NCBI GenBank assembly: GCA_028274465.1
Contig: CM051455.1
Coordinates: forward strand, 50,073,351 to 50,137,350
Source: Plantago ovata
Lineage: Eukaryota > Streptophyta > Magnoliopsida > Lamiales > Plantaginaceae
Length of the DNA: 64,000 nucleotides
Direction of reading: 5' to 3'
In this document: one piece after another, positions 20,292-31,509 of the stretch
Numbering within the stretch: position 1 is the first letter of the stretch
How the letters are laid out: each line of letters starts with the position of its first letter
The notes under the pieces: model-generated
The model's input: the letters and a program-made list of their open reading frames with translations, nothing else
What the model was told of the DNA's origin: nothing
The model's database searches: none
Program-made: the position numbers and the translations under genes

Positions 20292-21351
20292 TAGGCTTTT
20301 GAATGGGTTGGATTCCCGAAAATTTAAGAAACGGGTTGAACCCCGAACCCAACCCGAAAGTGTTTAAAACTCGACCCGTACCCAACCCGTTAATAATCAA
20401 CGGGTACGGGTTGGGCACGGGTTATGATTTCTAAAACTCTAATAACCCGGACTCCTTCTTCTTCACACCTTCTTCACAATGGCCAAATTTCAAAATGTCA
20501 TTACGACTTCATTTCTTAATGAAATTGCATGATTCTAACGGCATTGGATTTGTATTGACATCTTATACATGTTCCAACTTAGCGTTCGAAGTTTCATCCC
20601 CTTTTCGAGAATTCACCATTGATGACTTGAAGCTTTTCGAAAGCTCCGTACGGGTCCATCTCTCAACCAAATTCGACGATTCTTTCGCCATTGAGTCCGT
20701 CTTGTCCTCCTCTATCATCCATGGGCAACAAACCATAACTTGAATTTGAATTTTCGTTCTAAATTGATGGTTTGTTGCCCATGGATGATAGAGGAGGACA
20801 AGACGGACTCAATGGCGAAAGAATCGTCGAATTTGGTTGAGAAACGGAGTTGTATAGAGCTTTCGAAAAGCTTCAAGTCATCCAATGGCGGATTCTCAAA
20901 AAGGCGATGAAACTTCGAACGGTAAGTTGGAACATGTAGAAGACGTCAATACGAATCCAATGTCGTTAGAATCATGCAATTTCGTTAAGAAATGAAGTCG
21001 TAATGACATTTTGAAATTTGGCCATGGTGAAGAAGAATGGGTCATGTGCACACGGGTCGGGTCAGACAGCGGGTCATGTCAAAAACCCGGTTGGGGCGGT
21101 TTTTCTGACCGGGTCGGGCCATAGTCCGGTCGGATGGGCCGGATCGGGAAACGGGTGCACCGGTGTCTAAGGTTTGTCCGGGTTGGATTCATGCCAATTT
21201 ATCGAGTTGGGTTAGGGTTCGGGTCTTATAATTACGGGTATAATATGGGTTCGGGTTTTAACCCAACCCGTACCCGTCACTTATAAATGAGGAACGGGTC
21301 TTAATCGGGTTAGGGTTGGGTTGGGTTGAACCCAACCCATTGAAAAGCCTA
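20292..21351. mobile_element. hAT-type foldback element
   Basis: A 1060-bp element flanked by the perfect 8-bp duplication CATGTAAC (20284-20291 and 21352-21359), the signature of hAT insertion. Terminal inverted repeats begin TAGGCTTTTGAATGGGTTGG and, from the right, TAGGCTTTTCAATGGGTTGG. They run into repeated CGGGT and ACCCG tracts. Almost the whole interior is one long inverted repeat (see next entry). There is no transposase, so it depends on another hAT copy for movement. Confidence 0.85.
20470..21033. repeat. Long inverted repeat, arms about 265 bp, loop about 32 bases
   Basis: The left arm (about 20470-20735) and right arm (about 20768-21033) are near-perfect reverse complements. Examples are ATGGCCAAATTTCAAAATGT against its complement near 21010, and CATCCATGGGCAACAAACCA against TGGTTTGTTGCCCATGGATG at 20768. 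Only scattered mismatches occur. A transcript through it would fold into a long double-stranded RNA. Confidence 0.88.
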
Positions 21352-21359
21352 CATGTAAC

Positions 21360-23295
21360 CCACTTCGAACAAGAATAATGCTTAGTTATGCTTCAGGTAG
21401 GATGTGGAAGATGTATCTTTCTTTTTAGAGTTGGAGACTATATTTATACTTGAGGCTAAGGTATATTCATGTAATTAACTTTATTGCTTATTGATGATAC
21501 TGCTTGGATTTTATGGGAAAGGCTGCTGATATGTCTAGCTTATGTTGACTGTTGAGTAATAGCTGGAATTTAATGATATCTGGTTATTCGTTTCAAGAGG
21601 CTTTGGAGTAGTATTTGTAAAATTCATGTGTTTCCACCAGCTTCTCATAGTCCGCTAATATCCGCCAGCACCTCTTATCCATGGTTTGGATCCGATCCTC
21701 ATACTTAATATTAGGAATCAATTTGTCCCTCTCGGATAACTTCATCTCCCTCATCGACAACTCCTTGTCAGCCCTTTTCCCCTTATTTTTTCTTTTTTTA
21801 TGTACCCGTCCAAATACTCGCGCAGGGGCTGGGCCTTCAGGTTACTCGGTAACTAATGAGTTAATTTGACGAATTCAACAAATACTACTCTTTTTTCTTT
21901 TTTTTTTTAAGAAACCGCAAAATATTTTACTAACGTTCTAAACGTTACATGAGTAGTAGGCTATACGAGATTACGAGCCACTCCGGATCAAATTTATCGT
22001 TACGCCTCTTCAAAAATTGCAATATATTAGCTTTGTCTTGACTTAGAACCGAATTAAACATGACATGGAGTTTTCAAAATTTTGTGTTGAAAACAAATTA
22101 TAAGCTGTTTCACCTTGTAAACTCAGGTTACTGTATCTTTGTGTTAAAGAAATGGATTGCATTGTTGATGGTTTTTGTCCATAGCAAGGCAATTAAGCAA
22201 CAGAATATGTTAACAGAAGTCATTTCACAAGTGCATATGCCTTCTTTGTACCAGTTAGGCTGTATCTTCTCTAACAAATCCATGAGGAAAGACAAAGCCT
22301 TTTTGTCCCAATCCTTACTGTTCCACTCCTTTTAATTTACAGAGCCAGGAAGACCAATACATAATATTTCTCAAATCTAAAACCTTCTACATCACTCCTA
22401 CTGTTCTAGCATGCATAAAATAACACTACATCCAATTTTACATGGTTATATTAGTATATACTTTTAGTGGTATGATTCAGCTTTTAGAAAAATAAAAGCT
22501 ACCAAAATAATCTACATATCATTACTTAAACAGTGAATGATATGACGCAGTCTGAAAACAACTAACAACTGAAATAGTAAAACTCCTAAATGAAAATCAA
22601 TCTAGGTATGCAAAGAGCTGCGTTGGTTGTGATTTGTGTTAGGGGTGGCTACAAATGATTGTGAAGGTGCGGCGGCAATGGTTCCGGTGGTTTTTGCCAT
22701 TTGAAGGGTAGATAATAAAATGGTTAGAGCTTTATTAGAATTGGAATATCATTCCATTAAAAGTACTATTTTTTAATAGAAGAAGATTATTCGATCTATA
22801 TCTATATGTAATGTATATATGTAATGTATATATTAATAGCAAAACCTTCAGCAATCATATGGGCTTCCTCTCCTTTCGCATTTACTCTCTATGAGGTTGA
22901 ATTTTAACTTTTATGAAATAGATTTTCCTCTAATGGGAATGGGTCCCATGCTTCCCTACATTGATTTGTCATCACTCTAACTAGGACATCAATTTTGACC
23001 ATTGTGAGCAAGAATGTCTATAATATTGAGAGAGGTCCTATCTTTTAACCCCACAATTATCTAATTTTAAAATTAAAATAAAACTAATTACAATGTGCCT
23101 GTTGCCTCCTGTCATTCTGTCACTGTCCACATAATAGTCTCTTAATTACCCATTAAAACACTACCTAGTGGATTAGTTAGTACTATAATTAAGCATAAAC
23201 AAGCCAAACTCCCATTTCCCATTCATCACAAGTTCACAACACAAGTATACTTTCCCATTCATCAAACAGTTGATCTGCACCCAAGAAACTCCGCC
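21360..23295. other. Intergenic and promoter region of the VAPYRIN-like gene
   Basis: No convincing gene. A minus-strand reading near 21870-21600 gives MREMKLSERDKLIPNIKYED and RCWRILADYEKLVETHEFYK, perhaps a stray exon piece of unknown origin. The last 200 bases before 23296 are AT-rich with short CCATTC repeats. No clear TATA box could be chosen. Confidence 0.4.
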
Positions 23296-24699
23296 ATGGA
23301 CAGACTAATCAAGCCTGATCTCCAAACCCTCGAACTCCTCTTCACCAGAAACCAGTCCACCTCCAAACCCTTCAAGCTAACCAACCTCATGCACACCATG
23401 CCAGTAGCAATCTCTCTCACAACTTCCCACCCTTCACTCTTCTCCTTCTCTCACTCTTTCTTCATCATCCCACCTCTTTCCACTGCATCATTCACCATTT
23501 CCCTGACCAACCCTTCTGACAATCCTCCCCTGTCTTCTCCGCCTCCGGTTATCGTGCGTTCATCGATTCTTCCCACCGGAAAAGCCCGCCAGGAAGATCT
23601 CCGCCGGCTGTTCTCTAGGCCAGGGAAACATATCTTCAAAGACGCTGTTATTCCGGTCTACTTCGTCGGCTTACACGCTGCCGAGTTTCTTCTCCTTTCG
23701 TCGGGTTTATCGGATACGGATGCTCTGTTTTTGAAGGCGATTTGTTGCTGTGATAAGCCTGAGCTTAGCTATCTGCTTAGACTTGCTGTCAGGAATGGAA
23801 AGCTGGAGTTCGTTTCTTCGTTAATTCGTTCCGGGGCAGATGTGAATGACAGGGATTCAGCAGGAAAGTCAATCATGTCGTTAGCTGTTGAATCTGGAAA
23901 TATCGATACTGTTAAGATATTGATTGATTCAGGTTTTGAAATCGATACGATGGGAAAGAATGATCTATTTCTACATGATGCAGCTTGTTTGCACAGAGTG
24001 GACTTGTTGGAACTTTTGTGTTCGGTTTATGCCGATAACCTGGAAGCAACGAATTCGAAAGGACAGACAGCTCTTCACATAGCTGCGATTCATGGTCATA
24101 TTGAATCGATTAAGTATCTCGTTTCGTCAGGAATCGATCCTGATTTAACCGATTCTGCTCAATGGACTCCTCTCCATTACTCAGCTTATGAAGGCCACTT
24201 GGAAGCTGTTGGGTTCTTCCTACATTGTTCCTTATTCGCGAAGTACGCGATTACCAACGAAGGAAAAACCGCATTTGCATTGGCGTTGGAGAAAGGGCAC
24301 TCCGATCTATACGATATGTTGCAGTTAGGGGATTTGTTGCAAAGGGCTGCGAGGATTGATGATTATAGCGCGATAAAGTTCTTGTTGGCTCAAGGGGCTA
24401 ATGTGAACGGAACGGACCAGAATGGTTGGACGACTTTGCATAGAGCAGCGTTTAAAGGACACGTCGAGAGTGTGAAGGTTTTGATCAGCAATGGGGCGGC
24501 TGTTGATATTGTGGATGGGGCGGGTTACACGGCTGTTATGAGAGCGATTGAGGGAGGGCATGCGGAGGTTGCTATGTATCTGTTATCCCATGGAGCCAGA
24601 GCTAGTTTTAAGGGTCTGAAAGAGAACTTGTATTGTGATTTGGAAGGTTTGAGAAATGTTCCTAGTCTTGTAAACCATCAGGTGCAGGAATTGGCATGA
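23296..24699 (+). CDS. VAPYRIN-like protein (MSP/VAP domain plus ankyrin repeats)
   Basis: A 467-residue intact single-exon protein. Residues 1-115 form a major-sperm-protein (VAP) domain starting MDRLIKPDLQTLELLFTRNQ, with FKLTNLMHTMPVAISLTT and IIPPLSTASFTISL. The opening MDRLIK is shared with VAPYRIN. Ankyrin repeats fill about 150-445 (AVRNGKLEFVSSLIRSGADV, GQTALHIAAIHGHIESIKYL, WTTLHRAAFKGHVESVKVLI, YTAVMRAIEGGHAEVAMYLL), about eight in all. VAPYRIN acts at intracellular membranes and is needed for arbuscular mycorrhiza and rhizobial infection. VAPYRIN-like paralogues occur more widely. At 467 residues it is somewhat shorter than VAPYRIN proper (over 500), which favours the VAPYRIN-like group. 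The start codon context and the match of the first residues support this start. Confidence 0.85.
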   Translation: MDRLIKPDLQTLELLFTRNQSTSKPFKLTNLMHTMPVAISLTTSHPSLFSFSHSFFIIPPLSTASFTISLTNPSDNPPLSSPPPVIVRSSILPTGKARQEDLRRLFSRPGKHIFKDAVIPVYFVGLHAAEFLLLSSGLSDTDALFLKAICCCDKPELSYLLRLAVRNGKLEFVSSLIRSGADVNDRDSAGKSIMSLAVESGNIDTVKILIDSGFEIDTMGKNDLFLHDAACLHRVDLLELLCSVYADNLEATNSKGQTALHIAAIHGHIESIKYLVSSGIDPDLTDSAQWTPLHYSAYEGHLEAVGFFLHCSLFAKYAITNEGKTAFALALEKGHSDLYDMLQLGDLLQRAARIDDYSAIKFLLAQGANVNGTDQNGWTTLHRAAFKGHVESVKVLISNGAAVDIVDGAGYTAVMRAIEGGHAEVAMYLLSHGARASFKGLKENLYCDLEGLRNVPSLVNHQVQELA

Positions 24700-26326
24700 A
24701 TTTTTAGATATGTGAGTTTAAGGCTTCCTATGTACATGATGAAGTTGGTGAAATTTTATGTGCAATCAAGGATTTTTGCATAATTTAATTTCCATCCATG
24801 TAGTATAATTGATTGTGTCCTTTGTATGTCTGTATTTTTAGGGACTATTTTGATGTTTGTTGGAAACATGAAACAGAGTAGACAACCTCCTGTTCCCCTT
24901 AATGGGAGAAGATTTTGGATGTGAAATCGGGCTTTTACCTGCAATACTAGGGTCTATGGATATTAGTGTTTTTGGTTGTGTTTGCAAATGTTTCTATGGT
25001 TACTCTTACTCTTACCAGTTAGGCAGTTACTACTTCTAGTTTTGTTACCCGGTTAAAACTGGGAACTTTTACGCTTTACTGCTTTAGGCACCAAAACCAT
25101 CTCAACTACGGTTTCAACGCAGTCTCGCTCTAAACTTTAACCTTGCTTTTACAAGGGATATGTTGATATATAAAGAAGTCAATTGTTCTCTGTTTCTAGG
25201 TTTTGGATAGTCTCACACCACATTACATGATGATAATTCTCAAGAAATGTAGAAGTATAGTACTACAAAATAAAAGAGTAGCACTTGTTTTCGTGTTTTC
25301 ATGTGTACGTTGAAATAAGTAAACATTTTTGGAACTCATATCATCATCAATCATACTTCTATATATGAGCTACTCATAAAACAAATGACTTGTTAAATTT
25401 GATGCTTTCGGCAGATGTACGATAAATGCGTGACGAACCATCACGAAAGAGTTGCTTAATTGGTTTTACTTGCATTAATCAACATTATGGCGAGTCATTC
25501 AAAAGATTTAAATTATTTAAGATAAACTAACGATGTAAGCAGTTTCGTCAACCTTGCAAAAGCCAAACAACTACTTTTTGGGTTAATATAAAAACCATCA
25601 AAAGTATATTCAACTTAGATGAGTCACTGGTCACGTAATTATGTGGAAAAGAATGCTTCATGGACTTCCATTTTACTCGATTAAAAAGAAAACTTAAAAT
25701 ATTAAGTTCTGCAATGTAATTACATCAGTCGTTGTTCTGCTCCTAGAAGGTTCGTTCAGGCTCCTATATCATTTATGTGCTACTTCAACAAACACTCACC
25801 ACTAGAAACTGTTGTTTTTGTTTGAACGAAATTGAACAGAACCGAATTAATCATAATGAATAAAAACAAACTTAAATGAATTGAATTTAACTATTAATAT
25901 TATAAATTACAACTAAGCAAATATGAATAGAATTGAAGCACTGAACAAAATTGAACTGAACGGGACGGAATTGAAATTAATGAATTTTTCAACAAAGAGG
26001 ACAGAGTCATAGTTTTGTACAGTGACTCATATTAGTTGTAATATCATCTTCGCCGTTCCAAAAAAGTTTTAAAAAAATTGTAGCTATATAAGCAAATGGT
26101 ATTCTTGATTCTTTTTTATACAATTTCAACGAGATTTTCCAATAAATACAATGGAATTCTACAGTAAAGTTTCTATTCTCTGATACACTAAAAGGCTGAA
26201 AGCACTCCGAGTTGAACACGACGGATGAAGTCTGTCATTGAGTTATGTGGATGGCCAAATAGGCATAGTACTTCATGGAGCACATGTGGCTCTGTCTCAT
26301 AGCCATAAACGTAGAAATAATTGAGA
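24700..26326. other. Intergenic, nothing recognised
   Basis: 3' flank of the VAPYRIN-like gene, then AT-rich sequence. Weak GAACTGAA and GAACAGAA repetition near 25825-25980 recalls the minisatellite at 27984. Confidence 0.5.
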
Positions 26327-26334
26327 TGGTGAGC

Positions 26335-27938
26335 CAGTGGCGGATCCAGAATTTTGAGTTAGGTGGGGCACAAATTATAATATTTTTGAATTTATATTAA
26401 AAATAAATTAATTAATTAAAGAAAATGAAAGCAACACTATTATTTTGAGACCCAATCACAACTAGATTGAATATATGATTTTTTAAATTCCTTTTGACAA
26501 GACTCTAGTGTCTGGTTGTGCAGTAGAAGGCAATGATTTTTTTAAATTCCTTTTGACAAGACTCTATAGTGTAGAAGAGTTTACGGTCAAATCTGCATAT
26601 GATTTTTTAAATTCTTTTTCTCCTGGTAGTATAGGACCAACATTTCCTTGGCATAGAGTCTGGAGTTTGAAACTATTGCCAAGGATAAAATTGTTCCTCT
26701 GGATGTCTCTACATCACAAGCTGACAACGGTTGAATTGTTGTCCCATACGCACTACTTGAATTCCCCACTATGTACTTTATGTGGAGGTGGTGTGGAATC
26801 TATTGATCATTTGTTCTTCACATGCACACGATTTACTGGACTTAGAAGAATAATCTGGCCTGCTGTATGGTCTTCTAAGATGTCTTCAATGCTAGGCTTG
26901 ATTGTGCACTTCAAACAGAATGAATATACACAATTGTTAGTAATCACAGCTTGCTATCTCATTTGGAGATACAGAAATGGTTTACTTTTTAACAAAAAAG
27001 AGTTTACATGTCAAGAGATTTATGTTCATCTCATGCATCTCATGAAAGACATGCAAGTTTTACAGGATAAAAAGCATAAAAATCTAAATCGGCATTTGTG
27101 CAGTTGGATCCCACCGGCCCCCGGTTGGTTATATTGCTATGAACATTGATGGGGCATCCATCAATAACCCTGGACCAGCTGGAATAGGAATTTTATTTAG
27201 AAACCAGCATGGCTAGGTTATCACTGCAACTTCAGGTTATATAGGAATTTGCTCTAATAATATGGCGGAGCTGCTTGCATTAAAACATGGTCTCATATTA
27301 GCTAATCAGTTGCATGTCAAGAAATTAATAATACAATCTGATTCAAAGTATGTTATTTCCTCTTGTTCCAGATGCTTCGTGAAGGATCGACATCATCTGC
27401 TGCTGCTTAAGGAAATCAGGGGTATGTTACAACAAATGGAGGATGCCAAATATAGTTTTGTATATCGGAAGACTAACCAAGCTGCGGATGCACTCGCCAA
27501 GCATGGAAACCAAGGGTACGCTTCAGGAACGTCGTGCTTTACACAATCAGTACGAAGTAATCCAAGTGATCTTCTTTATTTTCAAAGCAATTTAGATCAT
27601 GTGAGTAGCCTACATGTTTGGGATAAGGCGCCGAATTGGTTGGCTCATTTTGTACAGTCGGACTTGACAACTACTTATCCTAGATTAGTAGCTCGGTAGA
27701 AATATTTTGAATGTAAAACTTGTAAACGACACTCTCTATTTTGCGTAATATATTATCTTTTGGTCAAAAAAAACTTAAACATCATGCAAAATTCACTGCG
27801 ACACACAGCCTTTACTAACTAATGCAAAATTTATTATATATTTAAAATCTTCAGTTACTGGGGGTATAATATACATTTCACATCAAAAATCGAGGCGGGG
27901 CACTTGCCCCACCTTGCCTGAACGTGTGTCTGCCCCTG
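26335..27938 (+). mobile_element. hAT-type element carrying a LINE fragment
   Basis: Flanked by the perfect 8-bp duplication TGGTGAGC (26327-26334 and 27939-27946). Inverted ends begin CAGTGGCGGATCCAGAATTT and, from the right, CAGGGGCAGACACACG. A second shared block, AGGTGGGGCA, lies about 25 bases in on both sides. The 1604-bp body has no hAT transposase. Most of it is a LINE 3' fragment. Confidence 0.85.
26508..27774 (+). pseudogene. 5'-truncated LINE fragment: zinc-binding (zf-RVT) and RNase H domains
   Basis: 26508-27149 encodes the zf-RVT module found after plant LINE reverse transcriptases: WHRVWSLKLLPRIKLFLWMS, HHKLTTVELL and CTLCGGGVESIDHLFFTCTR. The RNase H domain follows: NIDGASINNPGPAGIGILFR, NNMAELLALKHGLILANQ, QSDSKYVISS and TNQAADALAK. 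A frame change near 27135 and one stop near 27215 break it. The downstream part 27262-27699 is open. A polyadenylation-like end with an A-run at 27767-27774 closes it. A 29-bp direct repeat (TTTTTTAAATTCCTTTTGAC and following bases, at 26480 and again at 26537) marks its start. Confidence 0.7.
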
Positions 27939-27983
27939 TGGTGAGCTCGAGATAACATATTAAGGCTATGTTCTCTTCGTCTA

Positions 27984-28302
27984 AACTGAACTGAACTTAT
28001 TTGTAGTACAAAATACTATTAGGCAAATCTGAACTGAACTGAACTTAATGCATTTGAACTGAACTGAACTTGTTTGTAGTACAAAATACTATTAGGCAAA
28101 TCTGAACTGAACTGAACTTAATGCATCTGAACTGAACTGAACTTATTTGTAGTACAAAATACTATTAGGCAAATCTGAACAGAACTGAACTTAATGCATC
28201 TGAACTGAACTGAACTTATTTGTAGTACAAAATATTATTAGGCAAATCTGAACTGAATTGAACTTAATGCATCTGAACTGAACTGAACTTAATGCATCTG
28301 AA
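27984..28302. repeat. 73-bp minisatellite, about four copies
   Basis: The unit combines a GAACTGAACTGAACTTA core with TTTGTAGTACAAAATACTAT, TAGGCAAATC and TTAATGCATC. Units differ at only a few bases. It begins just after the hAT element. Confidence 0.9.
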
Positions 28303-29104
28303 TTGTGCAAAATAATAGCAGTATAATTATTGATTTGGTTCACATTAACGTCATAGCCTGCAATTGTCAACTTTGCTAGAGAACAAAATTACACTTTTTG
28401 TTGAACTAATATATTTGCTAAATTGCTACGTAGCTCAGTATATATAACACATAATTGGAGACTAATTGTATTTTAGTCATCAAGTAATGGAATCTTGCTC
28501 CTTTAGATGCGAAGGCAAAAATGCCAAATGCAATATTAAACCACAAATTTGCGAGTCAAACTACGGATATGAGCATATGCTAAGTTGCTATTATAACTAA
28601 CACATTGATGTAAGTGCAATATTATGTGTGATTAGTTGCAATGTCAATTTATACCTTCATCATTGTTAGCAAGAGACAAAAGTCTACTTTTTGAACCAGA
28701 TAATTTTATAAAACAAGCCCGTTATGCAACTAACTAATCAACGAAAATGCAGAATGTTAATCTTAAACCTTACGGTCAGAGTCTCACAGATCAACTATCT
28801 ATGCACGTACGTAGTCAGTTACTTGAAGCATATCATTAGTTTTTCAACATACGACTTTTCCTTCTCTTGACTCCTTGACATTCACAATGTATTTTCATTA
28901 ACTTATGTATGTTAATTTTTATTTTTGTTTTTGGAATTAATTTATGTCTGTTTTGTTTTCACAATTTACTTTTGTTCAAAATTAGTCGGGAGAAGGCTTC
29001 GTGCCTTTGTTATAATTGTCTGAAACACGGGGCGGAGCCCGTCAGCTCGGGTGCCCGCGGGGCGTCCCACACACCCCCTCCGTTTCATAAATTAACCATG
29101 ATGA
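28303..29104. other. Intergenic, nothing recognised
   Basis: No supported gene. A short GC-rich island (GGGCGGAGCCCGTCAGCTCG and following, 29030-29090) stands out from the AT-rich surroundings. Confidence 0.4.
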
Positions 29105-29112
29105 CTTTAAGG

Positions 29113-29562
29113 CTAGGAAATACGGAAACGAGACGAATATATGGAAACGTCAAAATTCAAAAAAGTAGAAAACGGAAACGTGTAGGAAATGTTAATTTTT
29201 TTATATATTTAAATATATATTTAATATATAAAACAATATTTATCAACTTATAATGAACGCATGAATACTGAACAACCAAATAAATAGATATTTGAATAGA
29301 TAAATGATTAATTCAAACTATAAACAATATAATAAGTTGAAATACGTATGATGTATGTATTTCTAAGGCGACGTATGAGAAATTAATAAAATTCACTTAC
29401 TCACATGCATTAGGCAACATATAACACATATTATAGACAAAAAAAATTAAATGAAAAATTATCAAATGACCAGAAAGATAGTCCATAAGTTTATGCATGA
29501 AATTGTAGAAGAAACGTTTTATAAGGAAACACCGGGTCATTTGAAATTTCCGTGCTTCCTAG
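29113..29562. mobile_element. hAT-type MITE
   Basis: A 450-bp non-coding AT-rich element flanked by the 8-bp duplication CTTTAAGG (29105-29112 and 29563-29570). Inverted ends are CTAGGAAATACGGAAAC at the left and, from the right, CTAGGAAGCACGGAAA. Confidence 0.8.
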
Positions 29563-29570
29563 CTTTAAGG

Positions 29571-30530
29571 TTAAATCGATCATATTAGGGCTCATTATGT
29601 GTGTACTATACAATGAATTTTTAACTACCCAAATTTTGTTTATTTGAATTAGAACCGATATGGAAGATTTTGATGGGGTTCATTTAGAATTAGAAACTTT
29701 ATGTTCGTAACTGGTTTTGAGCCCAAATCATCCTATCTTAACCCCGACCCATGACCTTTCTTTAAAATCCCTAGTTAGTTTTTCCTGAGCCGAAAGAAAG
29801 CAAAGCAGACGTTCATTTTCCTCCTTGTCGCCAGGCAGCTCCATATTATGATCAACTCGATTTTTATTTCTCAGCCAAGTAACCCAGGACCTCATTCATG
29901 TTTTAATTTAGAGTTTCTTTAGTTTACTGGAATCACATATGAATTAGACATGAGTTTGTAAAAGTCATATTTCTTTTGTATATCCATTTGGTCGGCGTGA
30001 ACTGTGGCAGCTTAGTAGAGAATATTGATGCAATTCCGGTGAGTGAATTATTGTAGTGAATTTGTGGTTCTAATGATGACGCCTTGGTCGTGAATTTGTG
30101 GTTCTAAGCATCGGAACCAAGACCATGACACCCTCCGCAGTCACATAAGTTGAAGGAATTTCTCCTCATATATAGTAGCAGCTCGTGCACATTGCCTGAA
30201 GGAGTTTCTCCACATTTAGGGAAGAATTCATCCCATCACGGGTGGCCCAACTCAGCCTAGGCGCCATTTCCAGAGAAGCCTGTAGAAGCCAGCTTGCCTA
30301 GGCGGGCGTCAGAAGAAATCCAAGCCCGCCTAAGCGAGTAGGCACGAGTAGTTTATTGCTCGAGAATTCAAATTCCACGAGCAGTTTTGGAAGGTATAAG
30401 ATGGAATTTTGTACCATTTTGAAGATAACTTTGGTTCCTATGCTATATAAGACTCAATTGTCACAAACACTCTCTAACTTTGGAAACGGTAGTTATGTGA
30501 TGTGTCAGATCTTGTGTCTATAGTTGTATA
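29571..30530. other. Intergenic, nothing recognised
   Basis: Contains GCCTAGGCG and CGCCTAAGCG repeats near 30255-30350, perhaps from an old LTR, but no ends or coding sequence were identified. Confidence 0.4.
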
Positions 30531-30945
30531 GAAGGGCGGATCCAGAATTTCGTTTTTTGGTAGGCTAATTTGATGTGGTAATATATAGTCATAAGTAACG
30601 ATTCTTTAAAAAAAATTAGTTAATAATATCATATTAAAGATATCAAAATATTATTCTAATATTAATTTTCATATAAATATATATTTTTGCCTATGAGTAT
30701 TTAAAGAATTAGCAATGTTATTCTCTGCTAGGAAGGTAAATATAAAATAAAAAGATTGTATAGAATGTTGGAAAAGTGTGAAAAACAAGTAACGGGTTCG
30801 AACCCATAACCAAATGGACAAACTCTTACGGCAAAATCCACTGGACTAACATCATTAATGTTAAATTTAAGCATACTACTACTATAATTACGTCAAGTGC
30901 AGGGTAGGCTGGAGCCTACCCAGTCCTTGGGTAGGTCCACCCTTG
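30531..30945. mobile_element. hAT-type MITE
   Basis: A 415-bp element with inverted ends GAAGGGCGGATCCAGAATTT and, from the right, CAAGGGTGGACCTACCC. It is flanked by GTTGTATA (30523-30530) and GTTGCATA (30946-30953), an 8-bp duplication with one change. Related at its start to the element at 26335. Confidence 0.7.
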
Positions 30946-30953
30946 GTTGCATA

Positions 30954-31509
30954 CACGGGTAAGTATATAAATTGTGAATAAAATGTGCAATCTTAGTACT
31001 CGTTAATCTCTGCGAGTGCATGTGTGTATTCTGCGTATTTTCTAAGGGAAATATTTCCTGCGGTTAAGCAGTATGTTAATTATTAGATTTGCCTGAGACC
31101 GACCTCAGGGTTAGCTTATCACCACGTACACTAGCATTTTTTCTGTGTTTTCACAGCTTAAGTTCGGCTAAATATAAATACGGAAATAAACTTAATTTGA
31201 CACATCAATGTTGTGGTATAGGTTTTTCCTAGAGTGTACGATAGCCCATAGTGCAAACAGTGCATGCGTTAGTCCGTAGCGCATCCTTGTGTAGGATGCG
31301 CGGTTCCCTTTGATTAACTATAGAATAATCATCATTTATGACCAGAATACTCGATATGAAATGAAACAGTATTCACCACACATGTATAACATATATTCTT
31401 AATTAGTTGCATCACATAGAACACAATCAAGACAAACTGGAGTTCAAGTCATGTCTAAACTCATGTCCAATAATAAATCTTCAACAGAGCAGAATTCTGA
31501 ATTATATAT
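30954..31509. other. Intergenic, 3' flank of the kinase relic
   Basis: No supported gene on either strand. Confidence 0.4.

Noticed and set aside
27984-28302. CRISPR-like array
   Set aside because: The repeats are tandem units without unique spacers, and the window is plant nuclear DNA.
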